The position numbers were made by a program, and so were the translations under genes. From Palsa-504 sp963739615 (GTDB taxonomy: Bacteria; Actinomycetota; Actinomycetes; Streptosporangiales; Streptosporangiaceae), in assembly GCA_963739615.1 (NCBI GenBank), contig CAVUBD010000027.1, forward strand, positions 266,769-330,768: a stretch of DNA of 64,000 nucleotides, in the 5' to 3' direction. Below are positions 1 through 9,153 of this stretch, piece by piece. Within the stretch, counting starts at the first letter, position 1. Each line of letters opens with the position of its first letter. Below the pieces are notes generated by a model that was not told where the DNA came from, ran no database searches, and saw only the letters and a list, made by a program, of their open reading frames with translations.

Positions 1-801
1 GTCGGGTGCGAATCCGTAGTCGTCGTAAAGCAGCAGTCCGGCGAGGTAGCCGCCCAGCGAGACCGGCTCGGGTGGCGCGGCCTCGCAGGCCCGGAGGTGT
101 ACAGCCAGCAGTTCGTGCTCGGCGTCAGCGACGGAGCCCGAAGAGTCGTCGACGGATTCATAAGCCTGAGCGACAAGGCCGATCGCCTCGCGCGCGATCC
201 CGATCGCCTCTGCCGCTCCGCCGGCCTGGATCAGATCGTCGATTGCCCCGGCTGCCTCGAGCACGTCGCTGGCATACCGGTAGGACTCGTCGTATTCGAC
301 GTAGCCGCGGCGAGGCAGCGCGACCAGCCCTGCGACGGCACGCCGGACCATCGCGGCGTCCAGGTTCACGGACGCCGCCCGCAGCTCAAAGCGCCGCCGC
401 AGCTCCAGGTCCCCGTCAAGCAGCCCGGAAAGCTCGGCGAGCAGTTCCTCCTTCGATAGCGACTCGAGCCACGAGTCGAGCAGCTGCCGCTGGGCCCGTG
501 CCGTCTCGATATGCCGCGGCAGGTCCTCGCCCATCTTCAGCACGGACAGCCCGACCGCGACGCAGTGCTTGCAGAAGAAACCGTCCCGGCCCTGCGGGCA
601 CGTGCAGTGCCCGCCGAGCCCGCCGCCCCCGAATGCCAGCGAGACTCTGTACTCACTGCTGCCATATACGGTCGCAGTGATCTCCTTACTGGCGATCTCC
701 AGGTCCGCTACCTCATCGAGATATTCCAGGCCGCGCTCGAACGACCTGGGTCCCGCGGCCAGCTTGATATCGGCTTCGGTAAATGCCGCGAATACTGCCA
801 T
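1..801 (-). CDS. SWIM zinc-finger protein, C-terminus beyond window
   Basis: Reads from an ATG at 801 (an in-frame GTG lies at 807) through 267 codons to the window edge without a stop, so the C-terminal part is missing. The SWIM pattern CxC...CxH is present near the N-terminus: Cys66, Cys68, Cys77 and His79, inside HCTCPQGRDGFFCKHC. The remainder is Ala/Leu/Glu-rich and looks helical. SWIM domains bind zinc and take part in DNA or protein contacts; no partner can be named here. The gene begins 25 bp after the acyl-CoA ligase gene on the same strand, so the two are probably co-transcribed. The SWIM call is firm; the biological role is unknown. Confidence 0.8.
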   Translation of the reverse strand, partial: MAVFAAFTEADIKLAAGPRSFERGLEYLDEVADLEIASKEITATVYGSSEYRVSLAFGGGGLGGHCTCPQGRDGFFCKHCVAVGLSVLKMGEDLPRHIETARAQRQLLDSWLESLSKEELLAELSGLLDGDLELRRRFELRAASVNLDAAMVRRAVAGLVALPRRGYVEYDESYRYASDVLEAAGAIDDLIQAGGAAEAIGIAREAIGLVAQAYESVDDSSGSVADAEHELLAVHLRACEAAPPEPVSLGGYLAGLLLYDDYGFAPD

Positions 802-826
802 GCGCACATTGAACACCCGCGGGGGC

Positions 827-2365
827 CTATCTCAGCTCGCTGCGGACGATCTTGCCGAGCTGGTTGCGCGGCAAGGCCGTCACCTGGAACACCCGCTTGG
901 GGCACTTGTATGCGGCCAGCAGCGTGCGGGCGTGCACGATCAGCTCGGCCTCGTCGAACCGGTGCTCATCGCGGATTACCACCCAGGCTGTCACCCGCTC
1001 GCCCCACCGGTCATCGGGAACGCCGGCCACGGCGGCCTCCGCCACCGACGGATGCGCCTCGAGCGCTATTTCCACCTCGCGCGGGTAGACGTTCAGGCCG
1101 CCGGTGATGATCATCTCCTTGGTCCGGCCGCGGATCATCAGGTGCCCGGTGGCCGGGTCCACGGTCCCTATGTCGCCGGTGCGGAACCAGCCGTCCGGGC
1201 TGAATGCGGCCTCGGTGGCGGCCGGGTCGTTCCAGTAGCCCGCGAAGACCTGCGGTCCGCTGACCTGGATCTCGCCGTCCTGGCCAGCCGCCTGCGGACC
1301 ACCTTCCGGAGCCCAGATCCTGGTCAGCACGCCGGGTAGCGGTACCCCGAGCGTGTCCCCGCGGGGCTCGTCGAGAGGATTGGAGACGTCCAGCCCGCTC
1401 TCGGTCGTGCCGTACCTGATCAGCGGCAGCCGCCCGAGTATGGCTGGCAGCCGTCCGGCGACCGCCGGGCTCAGCGGGGCCGAGCCGCAGACGGCGAGCC
1501 GCAGGCCAGCCGCGGGAGCCACCTGGGCGTCAAGGAGCGCCTGGTAGATCGCCGGAACCGCGAACAGCACGCTGGCCCGGTCGTCCGCGATCGTTCGCAT
1601 CAGGTCGGCCGGGGTGAACTTGGAGCGGATGTGCGCCGTGCCGCCCGCGATCAGCGCGGTGTGCAGGCCGCCCAGGCCGTGCTGGTGGTAAAGCGGCAAG
1701 GCGTGCGCGAGCACGTCCTCTCCGCTCCACCGCCAGGCCGCCATCACGGACCGGATCGAGACGGCCAACTGGCGGTGGGTCAGCGGCACGCCCTTCGGCT
1801 TGCCCGTCGTACCCGAGGTATACGCGAGCAGCGCGGCGTCGTCCGGGCGCGCCACGATCCCGGCGCTGCGCCCCGGGCCGTCGGGTACCTCCCGGACGTC
1901 AACCGTGAGCGGCGGCGCGAAGCCCGGCCCCAGCTCGGCCAGGCGCCTCGCGGGCTCACGGTCGGCGAAAGCCAGCACCGCGCCCGAGTCAGCGACCAGG
2001 TGCCCGAGCTCGGCGGCCGTATAGCCCGGGTTAGCCAGCACCAGCACGGCGCCGGCCCGGAGCGCGCCAAGATAACAGCGCACGAAGCCGACGCTCGAGC
2101 CCGCCGCGAGCAGTACCCGGTCACCGGGGCGCACCAGTTTCGCCAGCCAGGCCGCCACCCGGCCCGCCGCGTCGTCCAGCCCGGCGTGGGTGACAGGCTC
2201 GCCGTCGACGGTGACCGCGATCCGGTCGGGTACCCTGTCCGCGGCCGCGGCCGCCAGCTCGGGGATCGTCTGCTCGCCCAGTCCAGAGGCATAATCGCGC
2301 ACGTCGGCCACGCCCGGCAGGTGCTCCTGCCAGCCGTTCAGGCTCCAGTCCAGGTAGCCGTTCAT
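827..2365 (-). CDS. AMP-dependent acyl-CoA synthetase (MatB-like)
   Basis: A 512-residue ANL-superfamily enzyme that should activate a carboxylic acid with ATP and transfer it to CoA. The phosphate-binding loop YTSGTTGKPKG is at about residues 182-192, followed by LPLYHQHG, the adenylate motif GWFRTGDIG, the hinge GRTKEMIITGG, and a C-terminal catalytic lysine in NQLGKIVRSEL. Length is normal for the family. The LPLYHQHG segment resembles malonyl-CoA synthetases (MatB), but other small or medium-chain acids are equally possible. It heads a minus-strand pair with the SWIM protein and is divergent from the hydrolase gene at 2476. Confidence 0.85.
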   Translation of the reverse strand: MNGYLDWSLNGWQEHLPGVADVRDYASGLGEQTIPELAAAAADRVPDRIAVTVDGEPVTHAGLDDAAGRVAAWLAKLVRPGDRVLLAAGSSVGFVRCYLGALRAGAVLVLANPGYTAAELGHLVADSGAVLAFADREPARRLAELGPGFAPPLTVDVREVPDGPGRSAGIVARPDDAALLAYTSGTTGKPKGVPLTHRQLAVSIRSVMAAWRWSGEDVLAHALPLYHQHGLGGLHTALIAGGTAHIRSKFTPADLMRTIADDRASVLFAVPAIYQALLDAQVAPAAGLRLAVCGSAPLSPAVAGRLPAILGRLPLIRYGTTESGLDVSNPLDEPRGDTLGVPLPGVLTRIWAPEGGPQAAGQDGEIQVSGPQVFAGYWNDPAATEAAFSPDGWFRTGDIGTVDPATGHLMIRGRTKEMIITGGLNVYPREVEIALEAHPSVAEAAVAGVPDDRWGERVTAWVVIRDEHRFDEAELIVHARTLLAAYKCPKRVFQVTALPRNQLGKIVRSELR

Positions 2366-2475
2366 GACTCAGCCGTACCCTGGGCGAAACCGGTAACGCG
2401 CGCCCGCGCCGACCGGCTGGCGCAGATCCGGTAAAGAAGAAACTGAATCAGGCCATAGACCCCAGGGAGCCGCCC

Positions 2476-3357
2476 ATGCCCGCGATCGTGACCGACGACG
2501 GAGTCACGCTGCACGCCGAGGAAACGGGCGCCGGCGAGCCGCTCCTGTTCATCCACGAGTTCGCCGGCGATCACCGCAGCTGGGAGCCGCAGGTCCGGTT
2601 CTTCTCCGGCGCTTACCGCTGCGTCACCTACGCCGCCCGCGGGTACCCGCCGTCCGGCGTGCCCACCGATCTGGAGGCGTACTCGCAGGCCCGGGCCGTC
2701 GCCGACGCGATCGCCGTGCTCGACGGCCTCGGCATCGCCCGGGCCCACGTGGCCGGGCTGTCGATGGGCGGCTTCACCGCGCTGTACCTGGCCCTCAACC
2801 ACCCGGACCGGGTCATGTCGGCGGTGGTCGCCGGGGCCGGGCACGGCGCCCAGCCCGAGCGCGCCGAGGCCTTCCGCATCGAGTCCATGCTCACCGCGGC
2901 CGCGTTCGCGGCCGAGGGCGCGGCGAAGGTCGCCGAGCGCTACGCGGTCGGTCCGGCCCGGGTCCAGTTCCAGAACAAGAACCCGCGTGGCTGGGCCGAG
3001 TTCGCCACCGCCCTGGCCGGGCATTCCTCGCTGGGCAGCGCGCTGACCATGCGCGGAGTCCAGGCCGCCCGCCCGTCCCTCTACGAGCTCACCGACGAGC
3101 TGGCCAAGGTGCGCACTCCGGTCCTGGTGCTGGTCGGCGACGAGGACGAGGGATGCCTGGAACCCGCGCTGATGCTCAAGCGCACCATCCCCACCGCGGG
3201 CCTGGTCGTCCTGCCGCGCACCGGTCACACCGCCAACCTGGAGGAACCGGACGTGTTCAACCAGGCCGTCGACAGGTTCCTGACCACGCTGGCCCGCGGC
3301 GCCTGGCGCGAGCGCGACCCGCGCTCGGTGTCCGCCTCGGCCACCGGCATGAGCTGA
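2476..3357 (+). CDS. alpha/beta hydrolase
   Basis: A 293-residue alpha/beta-hydrolase-fold protein. The nucleophile elbow GLSMGG gives Ser96, the acid is probably in VLVGDEDEG, and the general base is in RTGHTANLEEP. The oxyanion-loop segment FIHEFAGD lies near the N-terminus. It resembles the lactonase/haloperoxidase-like class (PcaD, BphD and relatives), and no substrate can be assigned. There is no signal peptide, so it is probably cytoplasmic. It is divergent from the acyl-CoA ligase across a 110-bp promoter gap and convergent with the amine oxidase gene. Confidence 0.85.
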   Translation: MPAIVTDDGVTLHAEETGAGEPLLFIHEFAGDHRSWEPQVRFFSGAYRCVTYAARGYPPSGVPTDLEAYSQARAVADAIAVLDGLGIARAHVAGLSMGGFTALYLALNHPDRVMSAVVAGAGHGAQPERAEAFRIESMLTAAAFAAEGAAKVAERYAVGPARVQFQNKNPRGWAEFATALAGHSSLGSALTMRGVQAARPSLYELTDELAKVRTPVLVLVGDEDEGCLEPALMLKRTIPTAGLVVLPRTGHTANLEEPDVFNQAVDRFLTTLARGAWRERDPRSVSASATGMS

Positions 3358-3383
3358 CCCGCCGTCACCGGCAAAAGGCTGGG

Positions 3384-4802
3384 CTAGGAGTCGTAGCCCA
3401 GGCCGGCTGCGTCCAGGGCCCGGAGCCACAGGTTCCGGCGGCCGGATCTCTGGTCCGCCTGGGCCAGGGACCAGCGGGTGGCCTGGACACCCAGGTAGGC
3501 GAACGGCTCGGGCGGGAAAGGGATCGGCTTGCTGCGGACCAGTTGCAGCTCGGTCAGCTCGGTCCGCTCACCGCTCAGCAGGTCGAGCATGACCCGGGCG
3601 CCGAACCTGCTGGCGCCCACGCCGAGCCCGGTGTACCCGAGGGAATAGGCGGCGCGGCCATGGTGCGCGGTGCCGAAGAATGCGCAGAACCGGCTGCTGG
3701 CATCGATCGCGCCGCCCCAGCGATGGCTGAAACCGATGCCTTCCAGCTGCGGGAACGTGGTGAAGAAGTGGTCGGCGAGCCTGACGAAGGTGGCGGGCCG
3801 CTGATCGTAGGTCATGCGCATGTGGTGGCCGAAATGGTAGATCGCGTCGTAGCCGCCCCACAGGATCCTGTTGTCCGGGGTGAGCCGGTAGTAGTGGAAC
3901 TGGTTGCCAAGATCGCCGATGCCCTGCCGGTTCGCCCAGCCGATTCCGGTGAGCTGCGCCTGGCTGAGCGGTTCGGTCACCAGCACGTAGTCGTAGACCG
4001 GCACGATGTACGGGCGCAGCCGGCGGATCAGCGAAGGGAACGCGTTGGTGCCGAGTGCCACCCGCTTGGCCCGCAGCACGCCATCCCTGGTCTTCACGGT
4101 CACGCCGTCCGCATCGCTGGCCAGGCCGGTAGCTGGCGTGCGCTCGGCGATGCGGACGCCGATCCGCTCGCAGGCCGCGGCCAGCCCCCAGGCGAGCCTG
4201 GCCGGGTCGACCATCGCGGCGCCTTCCTTGTCCCACCCGCCGGCCAGGTAGGTGGGGGAGTTCACCTCGGCCCGTACCGCCGCGGCGTCAAGGAAAGTCA
4301 CGCCGTCGGTTTCTGCGGCCTCGCGGAGCCCGGCGACCTGGTATTCCTCGGTGGCCACTTCGATGGTGCCGGTCTGCTCGAATCCGCAGTCGATGCCGAG
4401 CCGGCCGATGGCGGTCTCGATCGCGGTGAGGTTCTCTGCGCCGAGACGCTGCAGGGTGGCGTATTCGGCCGGGAACCGCTCCCGCCCGTTAGCGGTGCCG
4501 TGGGTCAGGCTGGCGTCGCAGAACCCGCCGTTGCGGCCGCTGGCGGCCCACCCGACGCGGTTGCCTTCGACCAGGACCACGGATCGTCCGGGGTTGGCCT
4601 GCTTGGCCAGCAGGGCGGTCCACAATCCGGTAAACCCGCCGCCGATCACCACCAGGTCGCAGGCCACGTCGCCGCGGACCGGCTCGCGGGCCGGCGGAGC
4701 ATCGGCCCGGTCGAGCCAGAACGCCTTCGGCTTCGCCGCCGCGACCAGCCGGCCGAGCTCTTCCGTCCGGCGGGCCGCCGGCCGCCCTGCTCTGTGGGCC
4801 AT
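3384..4802 (-). CDS. FAD-dependent amine oxidoreductase (PuuB-like)
   Basis: A 472-residue DAO-family flavoprotein. The dinucleotide-binding loop VVIGGGFTGLWTALLA lies at about residues 50-65, followed by the GRNGGF flavin-contact segment. The overall layout fits gamma-glutamylputrescine oxidase or a related amine oxidase that gives an aldehyde, ammonia and peroxide. It follows the class III aminotransferase gene by 5 bp on the same strand. Such a pair is typical of putrescine/GABA catabolism (family knowledge); the exact amine is an inference. Confidence 0.8.
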   Translation of the reverse strand: MAHRAGRPAARRTEELGRLVAAAKPKAFWLDRADAPPAREPVRGDVACDLVVIGGGFTGLWTALLAKQANPGRSVVLVEGNRVGWAASGRNGGFCDASLTHGTANGRERFPAEYATLQRLGAENLTAIETAIGRLGIDCGFEQTGTIEVATEEYQVAGLREAAETDGVTFLDAAAVRAEVNSPTYLAGGWDKEGAAMVDPARLAWGLAAACERIGVRIAERTPATGLASDADGVTVKTRDGVLRAKRVALGTNAFPSLIRRLRPYIVPVYDYVLVTEPLSQAQLTGIGWANRQGIGDLGNQFHYYRLTPDNRILWGGYDAIYHFGHHMRMTYDQRPATFVRLADHFFTTFPQLEGIGFSHRWGGAIDASSRFCAFFGTAHHGRAAYSLGYTGLGVGASRFGARVMLDLLSGERTELTELQLVRSKPIPFPPEPFAYLGVQATRWSLAQADQRSGRRNLWLRALDAAGLGYDS

Positions 4803-4807
4803 CGCCG

Positions 4808-6160
4808 TCAGGCCCTGGCGAAGGCGTCCTCGAGAATGGACAGCCCTTCGTCGATGAGGTCCTCGCCGATCACGAGCGGCGGCAGGAAACGGATCACGTT
4901 GCCGAACGTCCCGCAGGTCAGCGTCACGAGCCCGGCCTGGTGGCAGGCGCGGGCGACCGCCCCGGTGGTAGCGGCGTCTGGCTCGAGGGTCCCCGGCCTG
5001 GTCAGCTCGATGGCGAGCATCGCGCCGCGGCCGCGCACGTCCGCGATCACCGGATAGGTTTCTGCGAGTTTGTGCAGCCGGGGCAGCATGACCTCGCCGA
5101 TGCGGCGCGCGCGCCCGGCGAGGTCTTCGGCCGCCATGGTCTCGATCGCGCCGAGCGCGGCCGCGCAGGCCACCGGGTTACCGCCGTACGTGCCGCCCAG
5201 GCCGCCCGCGTGCACCGAGTCCATGATCTCGGCGCGCCCGGTCACCGCGGCCAGCGGCAGCCCGCCCGCGATGCCCTTGGCCGTCGTGACCAGGTCGGGC
5301 ACGACCCCCTCGTGCTCGCAGGCGAACCAGTCGCCGGTGCGGCAGAAGCCGGTCTGGATCTCATCAGCGATGAATACGATCCCGTGCTCGCGGCAGAATT
5401 CGGCCAGCCCGGGCAGGAACCCGTCGGGCGGCACCACGAACCCGCCCTCGCCCTGGATCGGCTCGATGATCACGGCGGCCACGTTGTCCTCGCCCACCTG
5501 GGTGTGAATCAGGCTCTTGACCACCTCGAGCGCGCCTCGCTGGCACGCCTCGCGGCCGCCGGGCCAGCGCAGCGGGTAGGCCATCGGCATCCGGTAGATC
5601 TCGCCCGCGAACGGCCCGAACTTGTCTTTATAGGGCATGTTCTTCGCGGTGAGCGCCATGGTCAGGTTGGTTCGCCCGTGGTACGCGTGGTCGAACGCGA
5701 CGATGGCCTGCCGCCCGGTGGCATGCCTGGCGATCTTCACCGCGTTCTCGACCGCCTCCGCGCCCGAGTTGAACAGTCCGGAGCGTTTCTCGAAGGTACC
5801 CGGCGTCCGGCGGGCCAGCTCTTCGCAGACCTCGACGTAGCCTTCGTACGGGGTCACCATGAAGCAGGTGTGGGTGAACCGGGCCGCCTGCTCGGCTACC
5901 CGCGCGGTCACCCGGGGCGCCGCGTTGCCCACCGAGACCACCGCGATGCCGGCCCCGAAGTCGATCAGGGAGTTGCCGTCGGCGTCCACGAGGACGCCGC
6001 CGCCGGCGTCCGTGACGAACACCGGCAGCACGGTACTGACCCCGCGGGCCACCGCGCGCTCGCGCCTGGCCTGCAGCTCCCGTGAAACGGGTCCTGGGAT
6101 CTCGGTGACGAGGTGTCGGCGCTGGAGAAGACGGGATTCGCCCGCTGCGTGCTCGGTCAT
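4808..6160 (-). CDS. gabT: class III aminotransferase (4-aminobutyrate transaminase-like)
   Basis: A 450-residue PLP enzyme of the GabT/ornithine aminotransferase class. The fold-type I aspartate is in IADEIQTGFCRTG, and the Schiff-base lysine is Lys295 in VTTAKGIAGG. The GEGGF loop and NSGAEAVENA (PLP phosphate contact) are present. The open frame runs much further upstream, but everything before the ATG at 6160 is antisense to pcaB and lacks family similarity, so 6160 is the chosen start. It is the first gene of a pair with the amine oxidase. The likely role is transfer of the omega-amino group of 4-aminobutyrate or a similar amine to 2-oxoglutarate. Confidence 0.85.
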   Translation of the reverse strand: MTEHAAGESRLLQRRHLVTEIPGPVSRELQARRERAVARGVSTVLPVFVTDAGGGVLVDADGNSLIDFGAGIAVVSVGNAAPRVTARVAEQAARFTHTCFMVTPYEGYVEVCEELARRTPGTFEKRSGLFNSGAEAVENAVKIARHATGRQAIVAFDHAYHGRTNLTMALTAKNMPYKDKFGPFAGEIYRMPMAYPLRWPGGREACQRGALEVVKSLIHTQVGEDNVAAVIIEPIQGEGGFVVPPDGFLPGLAEFCREHGIVFIADEIQTGFCRTGDWFACEHEGVVPDLVTTAKGIAGGLPLAAVTGRAEIMDSVHAGGLGGTYGGNPVACAAALGAIETMAAEDLAGRARRIGEVMLPRLHKLAETYPVIADVRGRGAMLAIELTRPGTLEPDAATTGAVARACHQAGLVTLTCGTFGNVIRFLPPLVIGEDLIDEGLSILEDAFARA

Positions 6161-6287
6161 GATCCGACCATAAATCATCAGACGTGGCGGCTGAAGCTTT
6201 GGCGGCGATACGCACGAGGAAGGGGAGATCGGAAGACAGGCGGGTCTATCGTGGTGAGCCGGACACGGGAGAGGACTGATTGCGGTT

Positions 6288-7745
6288 ATGCCTGACCAGA
6301 AGCAGCCGGACGGGCGGGGGCTGTTCGGCGGGGTTTTCGCCCGGGGCGGCGTCGAGGTCGGCGACACGGCGTGGCTGCAGGCATTGCTGGACGCCGAGGC
6401 CGGGCTCGCCCGGGCCCTCGAGCGTGCCGGGATGGCGCCCGGGGGCTCGGGGGCGGCGGTAACGGCGGCGGCGCGGGCGGCGAACTTCGACGTTGACGAG
6501 CTGGGGGAGCTCGCGGCGCTGACCGGCAACCCCGTCCCTGGGCTGGCCAGGGAACTGGCCCGGCGGGTCCCGCCGTCGGCGGTCAGCGCCGTGCACCAGG
6601 GCGCCACCAGCCAGGACATCATGGACACGGCCGCGATGCTGCTCGCTCGCCGCGCGATCGACGTCATCCTGGCCGACCTGGCGCGGGCCGCTGACGCCAC
6701 GGCCAGGCTGGCCGGGGACCACCGGTCAACGCTCATGATCGGCCGGACGCTGCTGCAGCAGGCCGTGCCCGTGACCTTCGGCCTGGTCGCCGCCGGCTGG
6801 CTGACCAGCGTGGACGAGGCGCGGGAGGGGCTGGCGGCGGTCAGCTCGCAACGGCTGGCCGTGCAGTTCGGCGGGGCGGCGGGCACCCTCGCCTCGCTCG
6901 GCGACCACGGCGGCCAGGTCGCGGCGCTGCTGGCGGAGGAGCTCGGCCTTGCGCTGCCCCTGCTGCCCTGGCACACCGGGCGGCTGCGGGTCATCGACCT
7001 AGCCGCCGCACTGGCTAAGACCACGGCGGCCCTCGGCAAGATCGCCAGGGACGTGACGCTGCTGGCGCAGCCGGAGATCGGCGAGGTCAGCGAGGGCGCC
7101 GCGGCCCTGGGGACGCGAAGCGCCCACGGTACGGCGGGCGGCCCGGCGGCGGCGCCGCGCCGCGGCGGCTCATCGGCAATGCCGAATAAGCACAATCCGG
7201 TTGCTTCGATCGCCATCCTCGGCTGTACCAGGCAGGTTCCCGGACTGCTCGCCACCCTCGTCGCCTCCGGCGAGCAGGAGCATCAGCGCGCAGCCGGATC
7301 GTGGCACGCGGAATGGGAGCCGCTGACGGCCCTGCTGCGGCTGGCCGGCTCGGCTTCGAGCTGGGCGGCCGAACTGCTGCCCGGGCTCACCGTGGACACC
7401 TCGCGGATGGCCGCCAACCTCGCCGCGACCAAGGGCCTGCCGCTGGCCGAGCACGTGACCTCGCTGCTGGCCGGCGTGCTGGGCGGAGCCCAAGCGCATG
7501 ACCTGATCGCCGAGGCCGCCGAGCGGGCCGTCGGCGCGGGCCTGCCGCTGCGCGACGTGCTGCTGGCCGTGCCGAAGCTGGAGGAACGGATGGCCTCGGC
7601 CGGCATCACCGCGGAGCAGATCGATGCCGCGCTTGAGCCGGCCGGCTACCTCGGGGTCACGGATGCCTTTATTACCGCGGCCCTCGACGCCCATGACCAT
7701 CACGGATCGCAGCACCACGAATCGCGGGAGCCCCAGCATGGATGA
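6288..7745 (+). CDS. pcaB: 3-carboxy-cis,cis-muconate cycloisomerase
   Basis: A 485-residue member of the fumarase/aspartase superfamily. The signature GGSSAMPNKHNP carries the catalytic serine loop, and HQGATSQDIMDTA is the second conserved region. It converts 3-carboxy-cis,cis-muconate to 4-carboxymuconolactone, step two of the protocatechuate branch. The assignment rests on the signature plus its place beside pcaC, pcaIJ and pcaHG. The reading frame overlaps pcaC by 8 bp. The C-terminal tail is His-rich (DAHDHHGSQHH). Confidence 0.92.
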   Translation: MPDQKQPDGRGLFGGVFARGGVEVGDTAWLQALLDAEAGLARALERAGMAPGGSGAAVTAAARAANFDVDELGELAALTGNPVPGLARELARRVPPSAVSAVHQGATSQDIMDTAAMLLARRAIDVILADLARAADATARLAGDHRSTLMIGRTLLQQAVPVTFGLVAAGWLTSVDEAREGLAAVSSQRLAVQFGGAAGTLASLGDHGGQVAALLAEELGLALPLLPWHTGRLRVIDLAAALAKTTAALGKIARDVTLLAQPEIGEVSEGAAALGTRSAHGTAGGPAAAPRRGGSSAMPNKHNPVASIAILGCTRQVPGLLATLVASGEQEHQRAAGSWHAEWEPLTALLRLAGSASSWAAELLPGLTVDTSRMAANLAATKGLPLAEHVTSLLAGVLGGAQAHDLIAEAAERAVGAGLPLRDVLLAVPKLEERMASAGITAEQIDAALEPAGYLGVTDAFITAALDAHDHHGSQHHESREPQHG

Positions 7746-8142
7746 TGCCGAGCGCGCCGAGAACGGAATGAGGGTCCGGCGTGAGGTGCTCGGCGACGAG
7801 CACGTCGACCGGGCGGTGGCGGGAACCACGGCGTTCACCGCGCCGTTCCAGGAGTTCATCACGCGCTACGCCTGGGGGGATATCTGGTCCAGGCCCGGGC
7901 TTTCCCGTTCCGAACGCAGCATCGTCACGCTGGCCGTGCTCGCGGCCCTGCACCATGAGCAGGAACTGGCCATGCACGTCAAGGCCGCCCTGCGCAACGG
8001 CCTCACGCCCGAGCAGATCCAGGAGATCCTGCTGCAGGTCGCGGTGTACGCGGGCGTGCCGGCCGCCAACCGGGCCTTCCCGATCGCGCAGCGCGCGCTC
8101 GCCGAGGCTACGGTGCCCCCGATCGCGAATGACGCAGGGTAG
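7738..8142 (+). CDS. pcaC: 4-carboxymuconolactone decarboxylase
   Basis: A 134-residue CMD-family protein. It decarboxylates 4-carboxymuconolactone to 3-oxoadipate enol-lactone. Family features are the SRSERSIVTLAVLAAL helix and the EQIQEILLQVAVYAGVPAA segment. The start was set at ATG 7738, overlapping the pcaB stop, because this gives the usual N-terminus and length. Many actinobacteria fuse this domain to the enol-lactonase (PcaL); here the two are separate genes about 3 kb apart. Confidence 0.92.
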   Translation: MDDAERAENGMRVRREVLGDEHVDRAVAGTTAFTAPFQEFITRYAWGDIWSRPGLSRSERSIVTLAVLAALHHEQELAMHVKAALRNGLTPEQIQEILLQVAVYAGVPAANRAFPIAQRALAEATVPPIANDAG

Positions 8143-8313
8143 CTGCTTAGGCTGGATAAGTCCCGGACGGCCAGACCGTCGGCGCCCAGCACTGCGGCCC
8201 AGCTAGCTGGGGTGTTACTTTCACGTTATGAGCCCTTGTCCGACATGCGAACATCTGTACTCATGGCGGCCGCTAAGGAGTTATCGTTAGCGTAGGCAAC
8301 AGACGGGAGAGAA
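8143..8313 (+). promoter_or_regulatory. probable promoter region upstream of pcaIJHGD
   Basis: A 171-bp gap separates pcaC from pcaI and is markedly more AT-rich than its surroundings. A possible sigma-70-type pair is TTGTCC (about 8236) with TACTCA 16 bp downstream. The ribosome site before pcaI is GGGAGAG. This gap is the only clear break within the pca genes, so a separate promoter for pcaIJHGD is plausible. I see no perfect palindrome for a PcaR-type regulator. Confidence 0.35.
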
Positions 8314-9153
8314 ATGGCGGAGATCGTCTCACTTGCCGAAGCCGTGGAGCGGGCGATCCATGACGGCGACACCGTGGCCATGGAAGGCTTCACCCACCTG
8401 ATCCCGTTCGCGGCCGGGCACGAGGTAATCAGGCAGCGGCGCCGTGACCTGACCTTGATCAGGATGACACCTGACCTGATTTACGACCAGCTCATCGGCG
8501 CCGGCTGCGCGCGCAAGCTCATCTTCTCCTGGGGCGGCAATCCTGGCGTCGGCTCGCTGCACCGGTTCCGGGACGCGGTGGAGCGTTCCTGGCCTGTCCC
8601 GCTCGAGCTTGAGGAACACAGCCACGCGGGGATGGCGAACCGCTACGTCGCCGGCGCGTCCGGCCTGCCCTTCGCCGTGCTGCGGGGCTACAACGGCACG
8701 GGCCTGGAAACGCTCAGCGCAGGCCACGGCTCGGCGCCGACCATCAGGCCGATCACCTGCCCCTTCACCGGCGAGGTACTGACCGCGGTCGCGGCTATCC
8801 GGCCCGATGTGGCCGTCGTGCACGCCCAGCGTGCCGACCGGTCGGGAAACGTCCAGCTGTGGGGAATCACCGGGGTGCAGAAAGAAGCCGTGCTCGCGTC
8901 CCGGCGGTCCGTAGTCACGGTGGAGGAGATCGTCGGCGAACTCGACCCGCGCCCGGGGGCGCTGGTCCTGCCCGGCTGGACGGTGAGTTACGTGGCGCCG
9001 GTGCCTGGCGGGTCGCACCCGTCCTACGCGCTCGGTTACTCGGCCCGCGACAACGACTACTACCTGGCCTGGGACGCCATCGCCCGGGATCGCGCCGCGT
9101 TTACCCGGTGGCTGGACGAGCAGGTCTACGCCGTTCCGGCGGGGCAGCTATGA
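8314..9153 (+). CDS. pcaI: 3-oxoadipate CoA-transferase, alpha subunit
   Basis: A 279-residue family I CoA-transferase alpha subunit. It begins MAEIVSLAEAVERAIHDGD, with the glycine-rich early core and GGNPGVGSLHRFRD. Together with PcaJ it moves CoA from succinyl-CoA to 3-oxoadipate. The start is preceded by GGGAGAG. It overlaps pcaJ by 4 bp (ATGA), which indicates translational coupling of the two subunits. Its position between pcaBC and pcaHG fixes the substrate as 3-oxoadipate rather than acetoacetate. Confidence 0.9.
   Translation: MAEIVSLAEAVERAIHDGDTVAMEGFTHLIPFAAGHEVIRQRRRDLTLIRMTPDLIYDQLIGAGCARKLIFSWGGNPGVGSLHRFRDAVERSWPVPLELEEHSHAGMANRYVAGASGLPFAVLRGYNGTGLETLSAGHGSAPTIRPITCPFTGEVLTAVAAIRPDVAVVHAQRADRSGNVQLWGITGVQKEAVLASRRSVVTVEEIVGELDPRPGALVLPGWTVSYVAPVPGGSHPSYALGYSARDNDYYLAWDAIARDRAAFTRWLDEQVYAVPAGQL

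Noticed and set aside
2362..3429. Long minus-strand open frame of 355 codons
   Set aside because: It is antisense to the alpha/beta hydrolase gene, is Gly/Arg-rich without any domain, and reflects high GC in third positions.
6161..7255. N-terminal extension of the aminotransferase frame
   Set aside because: The stretch lies antisense to pcaB, is Ser/Ala/Pro-rich, and the aminotransferase family starts at 6160.
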